Of a stretch of 64,000 nt of DNA, positions 27,294 to 36,888 are shown piece by piece. The stretch's first letter is position 1. Each line of letters opens with the position of its first letter. The stretch spans positions 186,001 to 250,000 of the forward strand of contig JAURHD010000002.1 in NCBI GenBank assembly GCA_030833445.1, in the 5' to 3' direction. The position numbers and the translations under genes were made by a program. Under the pieces are notes generated by a model. That model was not told where the DNA came from, ran no database searches, and saw nothing but the letters and a program-made list of their open reading frames with translations. This DNA comes from Cephaloticoccus sp. Its GTDB lineage: Bacteria > Verrucomicrobiota > Verrucomicrobiia > Opitutales > Opitutaceae.

Positions 27294-28226
27294 ATGAATC
27301 CTTGGCTAGTCCTTGTGCTGGGATTGATCCTCTTGACCATTGGCGCACGCGTGATGGTCGCCGGCGGCGTCGCCCTGGCACTGCGGCTCGGCCTTACCCC
27401 GCTGGTAGTCGGGTTGACGATCATGGCCTATGGCACAAGCACGCCGGAACTCGTGGTCAGCGCCGGAGCCAGTTTGCGCGGTCTGAGTTCACTGGCCGTG
27501 GGCAACATCGTCGGGTCCAACGTTTGCAACATCGCATTGATTCTCGGCCTTTGCGCGATGCTGCGACCGCTGAGTGTAAACCGCCAAGTCGTGCGGCGCG
27601 AGGTGCCGGTGCTTATCGTCATCTCAATATTAACCCCGGCCCTGCTTTGGGATCGCTCATTGGATCGAATCGACGGCGCGATCCTGTTACTGCTGGTGAT
27701 TGGTTATACGGCTTTTCTGGTGCGCGATGCCCGGCGGCAAGGCGATCACTCCAATGGTGCCGGCATGCGCGTAAGCCGCTCGGTCTGGCAAAGTATCGCG
27801 TTGGTGGTCGCCGGACTGGTCTTTCTGCTTTTCGGAGCGGACCTCATGGTCGACTCCGCCGTCGAGTTGGCGCGTTCGTGGGGTTGGAATGAACTCCTGA
27901 TCGGTCTCACCATCGTCGCGATCGGCACCAGCCTGCCCGAACTCGCGCTGTCCCTGATTTCCACCCTTAACGGGGAAACCGATGTCGCCGTCGGCAATGT
28001 GGTTGGCTCCTGCACCTTTAACCTGCTGGGCATCCTCGGTGTGACTGGACTACTCAGTCCGGGCGAACTTCCCGACCTGCGCACCACCGACCTGGTCACA
28101 CTCGCCCTTGTGCCGTTGGCGCTGTGGCCGCTCGTCCGCAATGATGGAAAGATCACGCGAGGGGAAGGAATCTTTCTTTTCACCGCTTATGCAGGCTACA
28201 CGGCATGGCTGGTGATGACATCGTGA
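27294..28226 (+). CDS. Calcium/sodium antiporter of the CaCA family (YrbG-like)
   Basis: Inner-membrane exchanger of about 310 residues with two inverted halves, each bearing an alpha-repeat: GLTIMAYGTSTPELVVSAGA and later GLTIVAIGTSLPELALSLIS, both followed by AVGNIVGSNVCN / AVGNVVGSCTFN. Ten or so hydrophobic helices. The ATG at 27294 is the start of the first helix (MNPWLVLVLGLILL). The 273-bp space between it and lpxC holds the divergent promoters presumably, but I see no clear hexamers or other feature there. Confidence 0.9.
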   Translation: MNPWLVLVLGLILLTIGARVMVAGGVALALRLGLTPLVVGLTIMAYGTSTPELVVSAGASLRGLSSLAVGNIVGSNVCNIALILGLCAMLRPLSVNRQVVRREVPVLIVISILTPALLWDRSLDRIDGAILLLLVIGYTAFLVRDARRQGDHSNGAGMRVSRSVWQSIALVVAGLVFLLFGADLMVDSAVELARSWGWNELLIGLTIVAIGTSLPELALSLISTLNGETDVAVGNVVGSCTFNLLGILGVTGLLSPGELPDLRTTDLVTLALVPLALWPLVRNDGKITRGEGIFLFTAYAGYTAWLVMTS

Positions 28227-28240
28227 ACGTCCTGTGCACG

Positions 28241-28256
28241 CGGCCGGGACTGGCCG
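28241..28256. terminator. Short GC-rich hairpin between convergent genes
   Basis: CGGCC-GGGACT-GGCCG forms a 5-bp stem with a 6-base loop in the 30 bp between the antiporter stop and the GNAT stop. There is no T-run, so it is only a weak candidate for bidirectional termination. Confidence 0.3.
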
Positions 28257-28763
28257 TCACCACTCGATCACATACAGCCCGAGATCCTCGTGCCCGCCCG
28301 GCAGACGGATGATTTCCACGAAGTGCAAACCCAGTTTTTCGAGCAGCTTGATCGAGGGCTTGTTCGCCGGCATCGTGACCGCTGTGATGCGTTTCAAGGA
28401 CAACTGGCCTCTACCTTCATCCAACACTGCCTGTGCCGCCTCCAGTGCATAACCTTGCCCGCTATGCTCCGGCAGCAACGCAAACCCGATATCTGCGTCA
28501 TCCAAACCCTCGCGGCGAAACAGCCCCGCCATGCCAAGCGGCGTGTCGTCGGTTTGCAACGCGACCCGATACGCGCCGTGACCGTAACGCGTGTGCATCC
28601 CATTCATCTTGTCGATGTAGCCGCGCGCTTGTTCGGGCGTGTGCACGTTGCGGTCACCGATGTTGCGCAACCACGCCGGTTCATTGACCAGCCGAATGAC
28701 GAAGTCGGTGTCATCATGCGTGAAAGGGCGTAGCTGAAGTCGTTCGGTTTTGAGCATGGCCAT
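28257..28763 (-). CDS. GNAT N-acetyltransferase (RimJ/RimL type)
   Basis: A 168-residue acetyltransferase. LKTERLQLRPFTHDDTDFVI is the usual start of RimJ/RimL-type enzymes, MAGLFRREGLDDADIGFALLPEHSGQGYALEA is the acetyl-CoA site (Q/R-x-x-G-x-G/A region), and NKPSIKLLEKLGL is the C-terminal motif. The ATG at 28763 follows the araC stop by 5 bases; longer starts would overlap that gene. The substrate (protein N-terminus or small amine) is unknown. Confidence 0.8.
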   Translation of the reverse strand: MAMLKTERLQLRPFTHDDTDFVIRLVNEPAWLRNIGDRNVHTPEQARGYIDKMNGMHTRYGHGAYRVALQTDDTPLGMAGLFRREGLDDADIGFALLPEHSGQGYALEAAQAVLDEGRGQLSLKRITAVTMPANKPSIKLLEKLGLHFVEIIRLPGGHEDLGLYVIEW

Positions 28764-28768
28764 ATTGA

Positions 28769-29608
28769 TCAATTCTCCGTCGTGCCCTGCCATTGCGCAC
28801 GGAAAGCCGAGGGCGACAATCCGGTGCGCTTTTTGAAGAGCTTCGAAAAATGAAATTCGTCGCAGAAACCCAACTCGGTCGCGATTTCCTTCAGTGGTGC
28901 GTTGTCCGAACGCAACCGGATCGCTGCCTGATCGATCCGCCGCGCCAACCGGTATTGCGCCGGGGGGATGCCCATCGCGGCGCTAAACTTTTTGCGAAAC
29001 TGCTCGTAGGTCAGCCCGTATTCCGCCGCGAGTGTCTCCCAATCTGGCAGCCCCGCCTTTTCCAACCTTCGACAAGCGGCATCAAGCCACGGTTCGGTGC
29101 GGTCTTGTTTTAGCCCCCCAGCCCGCTCCACCCGCATCTCCGCCAACAGATTCATCAATCGCGTGACCTCGACCAAGGATGCGGCTGATCCGGATGCATT
29201 GGTCAGCACCGCGGCAATCCGGCGTCGCCAATGGTCCACCGGTTCGAGATGCCAGACCGGATCTGCCGCATCGAGCAGACCCGCCGCCCGCCATGCGTCA
29301 AATCCCGGCCCGTTGAATACGAGCCAGATGTCATCCCACGGCTTGCCCTCCCCCGGATCATAAAAATGGCCCACGTCAGGAAAGAGCAAAAACGCATCCC
29401 CGGCTCGCACCGTCGCCCGAAAGCCATGGGCATCACCAAATTCGCTTTGACCCGCCACCACATAAACCAATGCATAACTCCCCAGAACGCGCATGCCAGT
29501 CCGTGCAATCCCCCGGTTGGCCCGCGATTGTCCACCGAGAGTAACCGCACCCAATGGGGTATTGAAAGCGGCGACCGGCAAAGGGCGAGTGATCCACGAT
29601 TCGGGCAT
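28769..29608 (-). CDS. AraC family transcriptional regulator (divergent to a phyH gene)
   Basis: The N-terminal part is a cupin-like effector domain (VRAGDAFLLFPDVGHFYDP). The C-terminal AraC double helix-turn-helix spans about 185-279, with IDQAAIRLRSDNAPLKEIATELGF and FCDEFHFSKLFKKRTGLSPSAFR. It probably senses a small molecule and controls the divergent phyH gene at 29840. The ATG at 29608 (MPESWITRP) is preferred over the upstream frame start at 29650. It shares a likely transcript with the GNAT gene. Confidence 0.85.
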   Translation of the reverse strand: MPESWITRPLPVAAFNTPLGAVTLGGQSRANRGIARTGMRVLGSYALVYVVAGQSEFGDAHGFRATVRAGDAFLLFPDVGHFYDPGEGKPWDDIWLVFNGPGFDAWRAAGLLDAADPVWHLEPVDHWRRRIAAVLTNASGSAASLVEVTRLMNLLAEMRVERAGGLKQDRTEPWLDAACRRLEKAGLPDWETLAAEYGLTYEQFRKKFSAAMGIPPAQYRLARRIDQAAIRLRSDNAPLKEIATELGFCDEFHFSKLFKKRTGLSPSAFRAQWQGTTEN

Positions 29609-29690
29609 GACGATTTCCAAAAAGCACATGCTAAGCCCCAGAACAACCATTCTTTAACAGTTAGATCCTTGTTATGGTAGCCCCGACATT

Positions 29691-29803
29691 TTTCTCTTAC
29701 CGCTTTATCGTAATTTTTCTTCGCCCTCAGATTTCAGCCATCAGCCTTCACCAACCCACTTTCCCCTGACGAAAGATAAAGTGTAAGCGAACGAGAAAGA
29801 ACC
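29691..29803. repeat. Dispersed pyrimidine/purine-ended intergenic element, copy A
   Basis: Left end TTCTCTTACCGCTTTATCGT followed by AATTTTTCTTCG; right end CCTGACGAAAGATAAAGTGT followed by AAGCGAACGAGAAAGAACC. The two ends are roughly inverted relative to each other. A second copy lies at 40684-40942 and a partial right end at 31009-31035. This copy occupies most of the promoter space between araC and phyH. Confidence 0.6.
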
Positions 29804-29839
29804 TTATCACGCACTACTTACCCCTAAGAGCTTTTCCCC

Positions 29840-30760
29840 ATGCCCGTTGCCACCCAAACCCTTTCCTCCTGCGGCCATCAACTCGACATGTCCGACGAGG
29901 CCTTCGGCTACGTCCGCAGCTCCGCCGATTGCGTCGATGATGCCGCCGAACTCGCCCGTCGGCTAGATGAAGACGGTTACCTTTACATTCCCGGTTTCTT
30001 CGATCGCGATCTGATTCACACCGCCCGAGCCTCCGTCTGCGGCCGACTCGCCGCCGAGGGTTGGCTCGACCCAGCCCATCCTGCCATCGAGGCCGTGGGC
30101 CTCGCGGGCAAGACCACGAATTTTCGCTATGATCTGGCCAAGCAGAACCGCGCCGTTGAACGCGTCGTTTACGGCCCGGAACTCGTAGGTTTTTACGCCA
30201 ATCTTTTCGGTGAGACCGTGCGGCATTTCGATTACACTTGGTTCCGTGCCCTCAGTCGCGGCGAAGGCTCCACCCCTCACTGCGATCTCGTCTACATGGG
30301 CCGCGGCACGCATCAATTGCTGACCTGCTGGATTCCCTACGGCGACACCCCGCTCGAAATGGGCGGTGTGATGGTCCTCGAGGGTTCGCACAAAAAATCC
30401 GACCGTATCAAACACTACCTCGAGATCGACGTGGATGCCTACTGCGAAAACCGGCCCAAGGAAGTCGAAAAAGTCGTCGCCAAGAGTGGCTGGAGCCATC
30501 CTGGATTCCTCAGCAAAAACCCGGTATCCCTCCGCGAAAAACTCGGCGGCCGATGGTTGACCGCACCGGATTGGCAAGCGGGCGATTTCATTACCTTCGG
30601 CATGACCCTGGTGCACGGGGGCATGGACAACCAGACGGATCGCATCCGGCTTTCATCCGACACGCGTTACCAACGCGCCAGCCAGCCGATCGACGAACGT
30701 TGGATCGGCGAAACGCCGATCGCCAACACCCGCGCCGGCAAGCGCGGCCGGGTCTGCTGA
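29840..30760 (+). CDS. Phytanoyl-CoA dioxygenase (PhyH) family protein
   Basis: Fe(II)/2-oxoglutarate oxygenase fold of 306 residues. The iron facial triad is visible: H147 and D149 in STPHCDLV and H259 in LVHGGMDN, with a downstream arginine (R268 or R270, DRIRLSSD) for 2-oxoglutarate. DEDGYLYIPGFFDRDLI is the typical N-terminal opening. Bacterial members hydroxylate varied small molecules, so the name does not give the substrate. It is divergent from araC and followed by repeat-rich DNA. Confidence 0.85.
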   Translation: MPVATQTLSSCGHQLDMSDEAFGYVRSSADCVDDAAELARRLDEDGYLYIPGFFDRDLIHTARASVCGRLAAEGWLDPAHPAIEAVGLAGKTTNFRYDLAKQNRAVERVVYGPELVGFYANLFGETVRHFDYTWFRALSRGEGSTPHCDLVYMGRGTHQLLTCWIPYGDTPLEMGGVMVLEGSHKKSDRIKHYLEIDVDAYCENRPKEVEKVVAKSGWSHPGFLSKNPVSLREKLGGRWLTAPDWQAGDFITFGMTLVHGGMDNQTDRIRLSSDTRYQRASQPIDERWIGETPIANTRAGKRGRVC

Positions 30761-31136
30761 GCTGCGCGGATCGGAATAACTGCATTTTAACGCAGAGGTC
30801 GCAGAGCGCACAGAGGTGAGAATGACGGATATGAACCGAGAGCTTTTGCCTCGCTGATATTCCAGCGTTCCTGAGCGTCAGATAAATTCAATAGGTTGAT
30901 CCCGGCTTTCTGGTTTCGGAAAATCGCCAACCCAGCCTCACGGTGCCTTTTTCCTGCTACCTGAGTTTCCCCATTCAAGCAGGTTTCAGGTCTCAGTGTC
31001 TTCGCTCCCCTGACGAAAGCTAATGCGAAAGAACCCGGATCGGCTCTCCGTGGCTGTGTGTCTCCGTGGCCAAATCACTACGCCGGCTTAATGCTTACGG
31101 CTTATCGCATACCTCTGCGGTGCACCCTGCGCTGTC
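30761..31136. repeat. Gene-free stretch with several repeat remnants
   Basis: No supportable gene in 376 bp. It contains a CGCAGAGGTCGCAGAG-type motif (about 30793-30816), the right end of the dispersed element (CCTGACGAAAGC at 31009, ending GAAAGAACC at about 31035), and TCTCCGTGGC units at about 31043-31068. These short families recur elsewhere in this window between genes. Confidence 0.55.
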
Positions 31137-31364
31137 TCAAACGGGCGGCGGATTGCGCTCAAATTTCACCTGATGCCAATACGGATAGGCCAACGGCACC
31201 GCACTCGCGGCATCGAGTTTCGCAATCTGCTCCTTGGTCAAATTCCACCCCACCGCGGCAATGTTTTGGCGCAACTGCTCCTCGTTGCGCGCACCGATAA
31301 TCACACTCGAAACCGATGGACGTTGCAGCACCCAGTTGAGCGCCACCTGCGGCACGGTCTTACC
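31137..31364 (-). pseudogene. Aldo/keto reductase, C-terminal fragment
   Basis: The frame GKTVPQVALNWVLQRPSV, SVIIGARNEEQLRQNIAAVG and the following LTKEQIAKLDAAS are the last about 75 residues of an aldo/keto reductase (normally about 310-330 residues), including the cofactor-binding IIGAR-x(4)-L motif. Upstream, at about 31365, similarity ends and no barrel or catalytic Tyr/Lys remains. It is a 5'-truncated remnant next to a repeat-rich region. Confidence 0.8.
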
Positions 31365-31533
31365 GGTTATAATATACATCGAGTGAATGGATTGCTCTTC
31401 TGATACCGGTCTGCCGGTTATGTCATATATTTGTCCTTACTGCCAACCACCTACAGGAACCAGCAGGGTCTTTTCCTTATATCATTAGATTGAAGTCGCT
31501 GTCCAAACGGAGTTTGCTAACGAAACACCGGGC

Positions 31534-33389
31534 ATGATTCGCTACTTCACTACATGGAATTCGAAGCTGGACGCGGCTTACCGCGACCATCCGTATTTTG
31601 TCCGGGTGAAGGCCAAGCTGCTGGCCGGTCTGGCTTTGTTGGTCGTGTGTTTCATGCCGATCAATGCGACCAAGCTGTGGTAGGCACAATTGCCGGAAAT
31701 GGGCACCCGCCTGCTGATGAACCTGATGTTGTTCGTGGCGGCCATGGCCGCGTTCATCCTAGTGCGCCGTGGCCGGATCAACCTTGCTGGTAATACGTTG
31801 GCGCTGGGTCTGGTCTTGCCGGTGTATCTGGCCCTGCTACTGCCCGGCGCCATGCGCGAACCGCTCGCCACCGGGATCCAACTGTTTGCCTTCGCCATGG
31901 TGTTTGTGCTCATGGCGTCGGTCTTTGCCACCCGTAGCATCGCCTACACGATCTTCGCCATCATCATTGCCGGACATTTCGGTTTTTATCATTTCATCCT
32001 CAAGAATCGCGCGACCACCGAGATGTTGGACTTTGCCAGCAACACCCTCTTGCGCGACGGCTTCTTTGCCTTGGGATTCGTCTTCGTGCTCGGGATGACC
32101 CTGATGCGGCTGATGGAATCGGCCCATCGGCGCAGCGAGATGGCCCTGCAGGAAACCCAGGCCATGAATCAGAACCTCGGCCGGTTGGTGGCCGAACGGA
32201 CTGCGGACTTGGAAGCGGCAACTGCAGTGGCCAACGCGGCTTCGTTGGCCAAGAGTGAATTCCTGGCCAACATGAGCCACGAAATCCGCACTCCCCTCAA
32301 CGGGATCATTGCGTCATCGGATCTCCTGCTGCAACGGCGCGACCTGCCGGCTGGTAGCGGTGAATCCGTGCGCTTGATCGCGGAGTCGGGCGACTTGCTG
32401 TTAAAGTTGCTCAGTGACATCCTAGACTTTTCCAAGATCGAGGCCGGTCAACTTCAGTTGGAGAACCACATCTTCGAACTCGGCACTGTCCTCGGCGACA
32501 CCCTCGCCCTCGCTTCGAGCCGCTCCGTGATGGGAGATGTAAAACTGCTCAGCGAGATCGATCCCAACCTGCCGAAGTATGTAATCGGCGACAGTTACCG
32601 CCTGCGGCAGATCATCTCCAATCTCACATCCAATGCGATCAAGTTCACCTCCTCCGGTGCCGTGTGGAAGTCAGTGCCGTGGTGGTGCAACCCGCCACCA
32701 ATCCGCAATCGATTCGTTTTGAGGTCAAGGACACCGGTATCGGGATGGATGAGAAAGCGCTCGCCTTGGTTTTCGAGCGCTTCAGTCAGGCCGATTCGTC
32801 CACCACGCGTAGTTATGGCGGCACCGGACTGGGCCTCGCCATCAGTGCCCGCTTGACCGAGCTTATGGGCGGAAAACTGGAAGCCACCAGCGCACCCGGC
32901 AAAGGGTCATCATTTTTCTTCACGCTCCCACTCCCTACCAGTGACACGCCGCCGCCCGTGCCGGAAGCGCTGCCGGCCGGCAAAACTGACCTGCATCTCG
33001 ATGTGCTCGTGGTGGAGGACAACCCGATCAACTACCGCATTATATCCGCGCAGCTCGATCAGCTGCATTGCACCTATCAGCTGGCCTCGGATGGCTTGCA
33101 AGCCATCGCCTTTTTGGAGGCGGCCGCGGTGCCCCCCGATGTAATTCTGATGGATTGTCACATGCCCAATCTCGATGGTTGGGAAGCCACCCGCCGCATC
33201 CGCACTTGGGTTGGCGAACCCCATGCCGGCCGAGCCAGAGCCGCATCCATTCCCATCATTGCCCTGACCGCCGCCGCACTGCCGCAGGAACGCGCCCGTT
33301 GCATCGAGGCCGGGATGAACGACTTCATTTCCAAACCGGTAAAACTGGGCGAGCTGCGTCGTAGCCTCCAGACTCACTCCAAGGAGTGA
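31534..33389 (+). pseudogene. Hybrid sensor histidine kinase gene with an amber stop and a frameshift
   Basis: From ATG 31534 one frame encodes an N-terminal multi-helix membrane sensor, interrupted by TAG at 31681-31683 and then continuing in frame. A dimerisation domain follows with the phospho-histidine motif [17 protein letters not shown]. In the ATPase domain, after [18 protein letters not shown], an extra TG in GTGTGG at about 32660 shifts the frame; the next frame supplies [15 protein letters not shown] (G boxes) and a receiver domain with VVEDNPIN, MDCHMPNLDGWEATR and the KPVKL lysine. The complete form would phosphorylate its own receiver in a phosphorelay. Probably inactive. Confidence 0.85.
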
Positions 33390-33497
33390 ATTTAGCCCGG
33401 GACCTTTCGGTCACGGTTGAATCGAGGAATGATTGTGGTCATGGATGAATTGACTCCGGCCATCGATAGTCTACTGCATTACAGGATCCTTCCCGCC

Positions 33498-34310
33498 ATG
33501 AGACTTCGTTACCTCTACGTCCTGCTGACTACCTGCCTACTGGCGGCAGGTTTATCAGCCCAAGTCACGATCACGAGCTTTACCCAGACTGGAAGTCTGC
33601 CCGCGAACGATGATGACCATAGTAACGCGATCGATCTGGGTTTCTCCATTAATTTCGGCGGAAACACCTTTTCACAAACCTACGTGAGTAACAATGGTTA
33701 CATCACGTTCGATTCGGGCAGCGGAGACTACAGCCCCAGCCTACTCAATGCCGATTATACCGGCCTGCCGATCATCGCCGCCTTTTTTTCCGATGTGGAC
33801 ACCCGCAGCCCGAACACAGGCACGGTAACTTGGGGAACCGGATTGGTCGATGGTCTCGCGGCCTTTGCGGTAAAGTGGGACCAAGTGGGCGAATACTCCG
33901 CTTCCGACCATCCCAAATCTTCCAATTCCTTTGCGATCGTTCTCGTCAGTCGCACCGATATCGGCACGGGCAACTTCGACGTTTATTTTAACTACGGCTC
34001 TATGAACTGGGATCACGGCGCCAGTAACGAGTTCGGTGCGGTCGCTGGATTTCATAGCGGGGCCACCGGCTCTCCGGTGTATTACCAAGTTCCCGGTTCG
34101 GGCACCGTTGGGGCTTTTGTGGATGGTGGGCCAAATTCGCTGTTTACCTCTTCCAACAGCAACGCGAACGGTGTGCTCACGTTCGTATTCCGAAATGGTG
34201 GCTTCGAGAATATCGCTGAGATCACCACGGTTCCCGAGCCATCAACCTACGCCCTTTTCGGCCTCGGTTTGGCCGTCGTGGGTTACACGATGTTCCGTCG
34301 CCGTCGGTAA
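33498..34310 (+). CDS. PEP-CTERM sorted protein with a nidogen-like (NIDO) domain
   Basis: A 270-residue exported protein. Signal peptide LYVLLTTCLLAAGLSAQ at the start; a NIDO-type beta domain with INFGGNTFSQTYVSNNGYITFDSG and FAVKWDQVGEY; C-terminal PEP-CTERM signal VPEPSTYALF plus a helix and RRRR. It is predicted to be processed by exosortase and placed at the cell surface or in exopolysaccharide. The start at 33498 is chosen because the signal peptide begins there. It is intact although its neighbours are broken. Confidence 0.85.
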   Translation: MRLRYLYVLLTTCLLAAGLSAQVTITSFTQTGSLPANDDDHSNAIDLGFSINFGGNTFSQTYVSNNGYITFDSGSGDYSPSLLNADYTGLPIIAAFFSDVDTRSPNTGTVTWGTGLVDGLAAFAVKWDQVGEYSASDHPKSSNSFAIVLVSRTDIGTGNFDVYFNYGSMNWDHGASNEFGAVAGFHSGATGSPVYYQVPGSGTVGAFVDGGPNSLFTSSNSNANGVLTFVFRNGGFENIAEITTVPEPSTYALFGLGLAVVGYTMFRRRR

Positions 34311-34343
34311 GCTAAAGCCAACGGGTGCCTGTAGCATCCGCGG

Positions 34344-36130
34344 TTACTTACCTTCCCGGATTCTGTTTAACATCGTGTCGACGATCTCGCGCATTCTTGG
34401 CGCGAGTTCCACCCCGGACATTTCCTCCAGCAGCACCCTTGCCGCATCGGGATTGTCGTTGGCCAGATAATCCTGCGCCTGCACGGTCAGGTTGAAATAC
34501 TGTAGTTCCAGCCGGGACGCCCGATAGTCCTCCGCTAAATGGGGCACGAGGGTGTATTGGGCCTGGATGCCATTGAATACAGCCCCTGCCTCCAGAAATT
34601 TACCGCGGGATACAGCGTCATGATATGCCATCAGGCGCTCTTCGGCCCCCAGTTGCGCGCGGAGCCAGTCGGCATAGGATTTCACAAACGCTGTCGCTTC
34701 CGGTCCGGGCTCGAAGGCTTTCATCTCTCGCCCGGCAGCCGGCAGTTCACCATTGCGCCAGCGCCACGCAATCAAGCCAAGTTGGATAATTTCATCGTCG
34801 GCCCGCAGGGTTTCGCGGGCTTTTACCAAGGTCTGCCGATCCTGTTCGCGCGCCGGGCTGACTGACGGCATTACATCGGCCAGCAGTCGGTAAGTTGCCA
34901 ACTGCCGCGGATTGTTGGCGGCAACAGCTTGGAGCATGTCGGCTACCAGCAGCGCCTTGTCGGCCGGCACCATGACCCCACCGCTGGTGCGGATGCCCAG
35001 ATTGATCGTATCCATGCACCATTGCAGGCGCATCGTATCATTCTTGGTGCCCGCCTTGATCGCCTTGGCCAATACTTCACCGGCCAGTCCGGTTTGATTG
35101 GTCGCCAGCGCATTGAGCCAGCGGACTTCCTCAGGACCGGGATCATCCGCCGGCAGCAGTGCCGTGGCTTGCGTCAGGAAGGCCATCGCCAGTTCCTGGT
35201 TAGCCCCGGGTTTTTGCACCATGAAGCGCGCCTTGTTCAAGTCCCAGACTCCCGGAGGCGCTTAGCGCAAGGCGACTTCGGCCTCCTGGTGTCGCACGTC
35301 GCTCGGGATACGCACCACGCCAAAATCCATGCTTTTCAGTCGCCGCATCATGGCCTCGGAAGCATCCGCCGGGGACTGCCCGAAGACTTGGGCAAATGCT
35401 TCGGCGCGGCTCGTTCCTTCCGTCACGCGCTGCTGATATTCGGCGAGATTGCCAAAGCCCTGCCTCTCGCCCTGCTTGATCGTCAGGTGATAGAACGCCA
35501 GCCACGCCATCGCCGGAGGTAGTGCACCGCTCGCCAAGGTAAACTGGAATTGGTCACGGTTATTGCCAAGCTCCTCAACGTTATGTCGGTTGCTCTGACC
35601 GACGGTCAGCCAATTGCTTCGGATGTTGGCCTCTTGGAAAAAATGCAGAAAGCCCTGCACCACCCATGGGTCGTAGATCACACCGGAGGACGAGAGCAAC
35701 CACATCGCGAGCACGGATCGTATCTTCATTTCGGAACCGCTGAAACCTGATTAGATGGAGAGCGCGATCATCGGCTGACGCGCCAAACCTACCGACTGCA
35801 CCACCAATTCAGGCGCACACCCGGAGTGCATTTGCATGCGGCGATCCCCGATCAGTTCCAGAAAATCACGATCCTTTTCCAACAGCAGCACGGTCAAACG
35901 CAGAACCTGCCTATCCTCGAGGCGATGAGTTGTTGGGCCGCACAGCGTTGCAGGTCGAACTTCTCCATCCAAGCCGTGACCTTTCGCTCACTCAACGCAT
36001 TGGTGAGGACGGTATAATTGCCCATCTCGATTTGGCGGAAAGTCTGGGCCGCAGAACAGCGCAGGGCTGGCAGGATGAGAAATACAAGCAGAGCCAAACC
36101 GCTAAGGAGGAGGCGTCGGGTGCAGATCAT
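34344..36130 (-). pseudogene. Multiply disrupted secreted TPR / peptidase-like gene
   Basis: One ancestral frame can be followed from a signal peptide (SGLALLVFLILPALRCSA) at 36130. A frameshift at about 35920 moves to the frame LTVLLLEKDRDFLEL; TAA codons stop it at 35751-35753 and 35262-35264, but coding-like sequence continues in the same frame (VIYDPWVVQGFLHFF; then LNKARFMVQKPGANQELAMAFL) down to 34344. The C-terminal part is helical, TPR-like. The order resembles secreted metallopeptidase-like proteins with TPR tails, but the zinc motif HExxH is not visible, so the family is a guess. Confidence 0.65.
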
Positions 36131-36315
36131 AAAAGCAAAACTGATTGAGACTTACGTCCCCGCGGTGGCAAGCCTACCCTGCCGCCTGTCGTGACTCGAT
36201 CCGGGCCGGCAAATCCTAGCCGGTTGTGATAATTCCCACGCGTTGCAAAGCGTGTGCGCGTATCGCGTGCCAATTATTTTGTGGGGTCAGGAGTGGGCGG
36301 GCTTCGTCAAAACCC

Positions 36316-36854
36316 GCGGCAATTAAAATCCCGTGATGCTGCACCCCATGATAATCGCCGCCATGGGAATGGCCGTGCCGTTGTGCAGCAACCCGACCAG
36401 TGTGGCCATGGTTCCGCCCACGGCAAATTGCAGTGTCCCCCATCAGCGCAGAGGCACTGCCCACCGCTTTCCCGACCGGTGCCAAAATCGGTGCTACGCC
36501 CATCACCAGCATCAGTGTAATATAAATATGCGACGACTACGTCGCATCAAACCGGTCCCGCACCACCGCCCGGCATGCCATCAAGGCGTTGATCGATCCA
36601 GCCAAGGCATATCCAGCGGTCGCGATCGCAAATATGAGCACGCCCCAAACAACGGACCGCGCGGGCTCAACCGATCCGCCAAGGCCCCATACATCGCCTG
36701 GCCGATCGCCGTGCCGATCATGTAGATCGACAGGGTCAACTGCAAGCGGCCCAACTCGACCCGAAGTCGCCGCGATCTGCGGAAACGCCGGCAGATACAT
36801 ATCGATGCTCAGGGGCACGAGCGGCGAGAAGGAGTCCAGCATAGCACCAGCCAT
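36316..36854 (-). pseudogene. Bcr/CflA-type MFS drug transporter remnant
   Basis: Pieces of one transporter in several frames: VPLSIDMYLPAFPQIAAT (first helix) from 36854; in another frame LTLSIYMIGTAIGQAMYGAL; then FAIATAGYALAGSINALMACRAVVRD ending at a TAG (36537-36539); then LMLVMGVAPILAPV, joined directly to GSASALMG, which normally lies far downstream in this family. There are thus at least two frameshifts, a stop and an internal deletion of roughly 150 or more codons. No function is expected. Confidence 0.75.
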
Positions 36855-36888
36855 CTATGGGATGGCATATTCCTGGCACCCTGATGCC

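Noticed and set aside
18916-31683. Reassignment of TAG as a sense codon, suggested by in-frame TAG in the thioredoxin and histidine kinase genes.
   Set aside because: ftsQ and murF end at TAG exactly where the next gene starts, and other broken genes use TAA or frameshifts. The TAGs are lesions.
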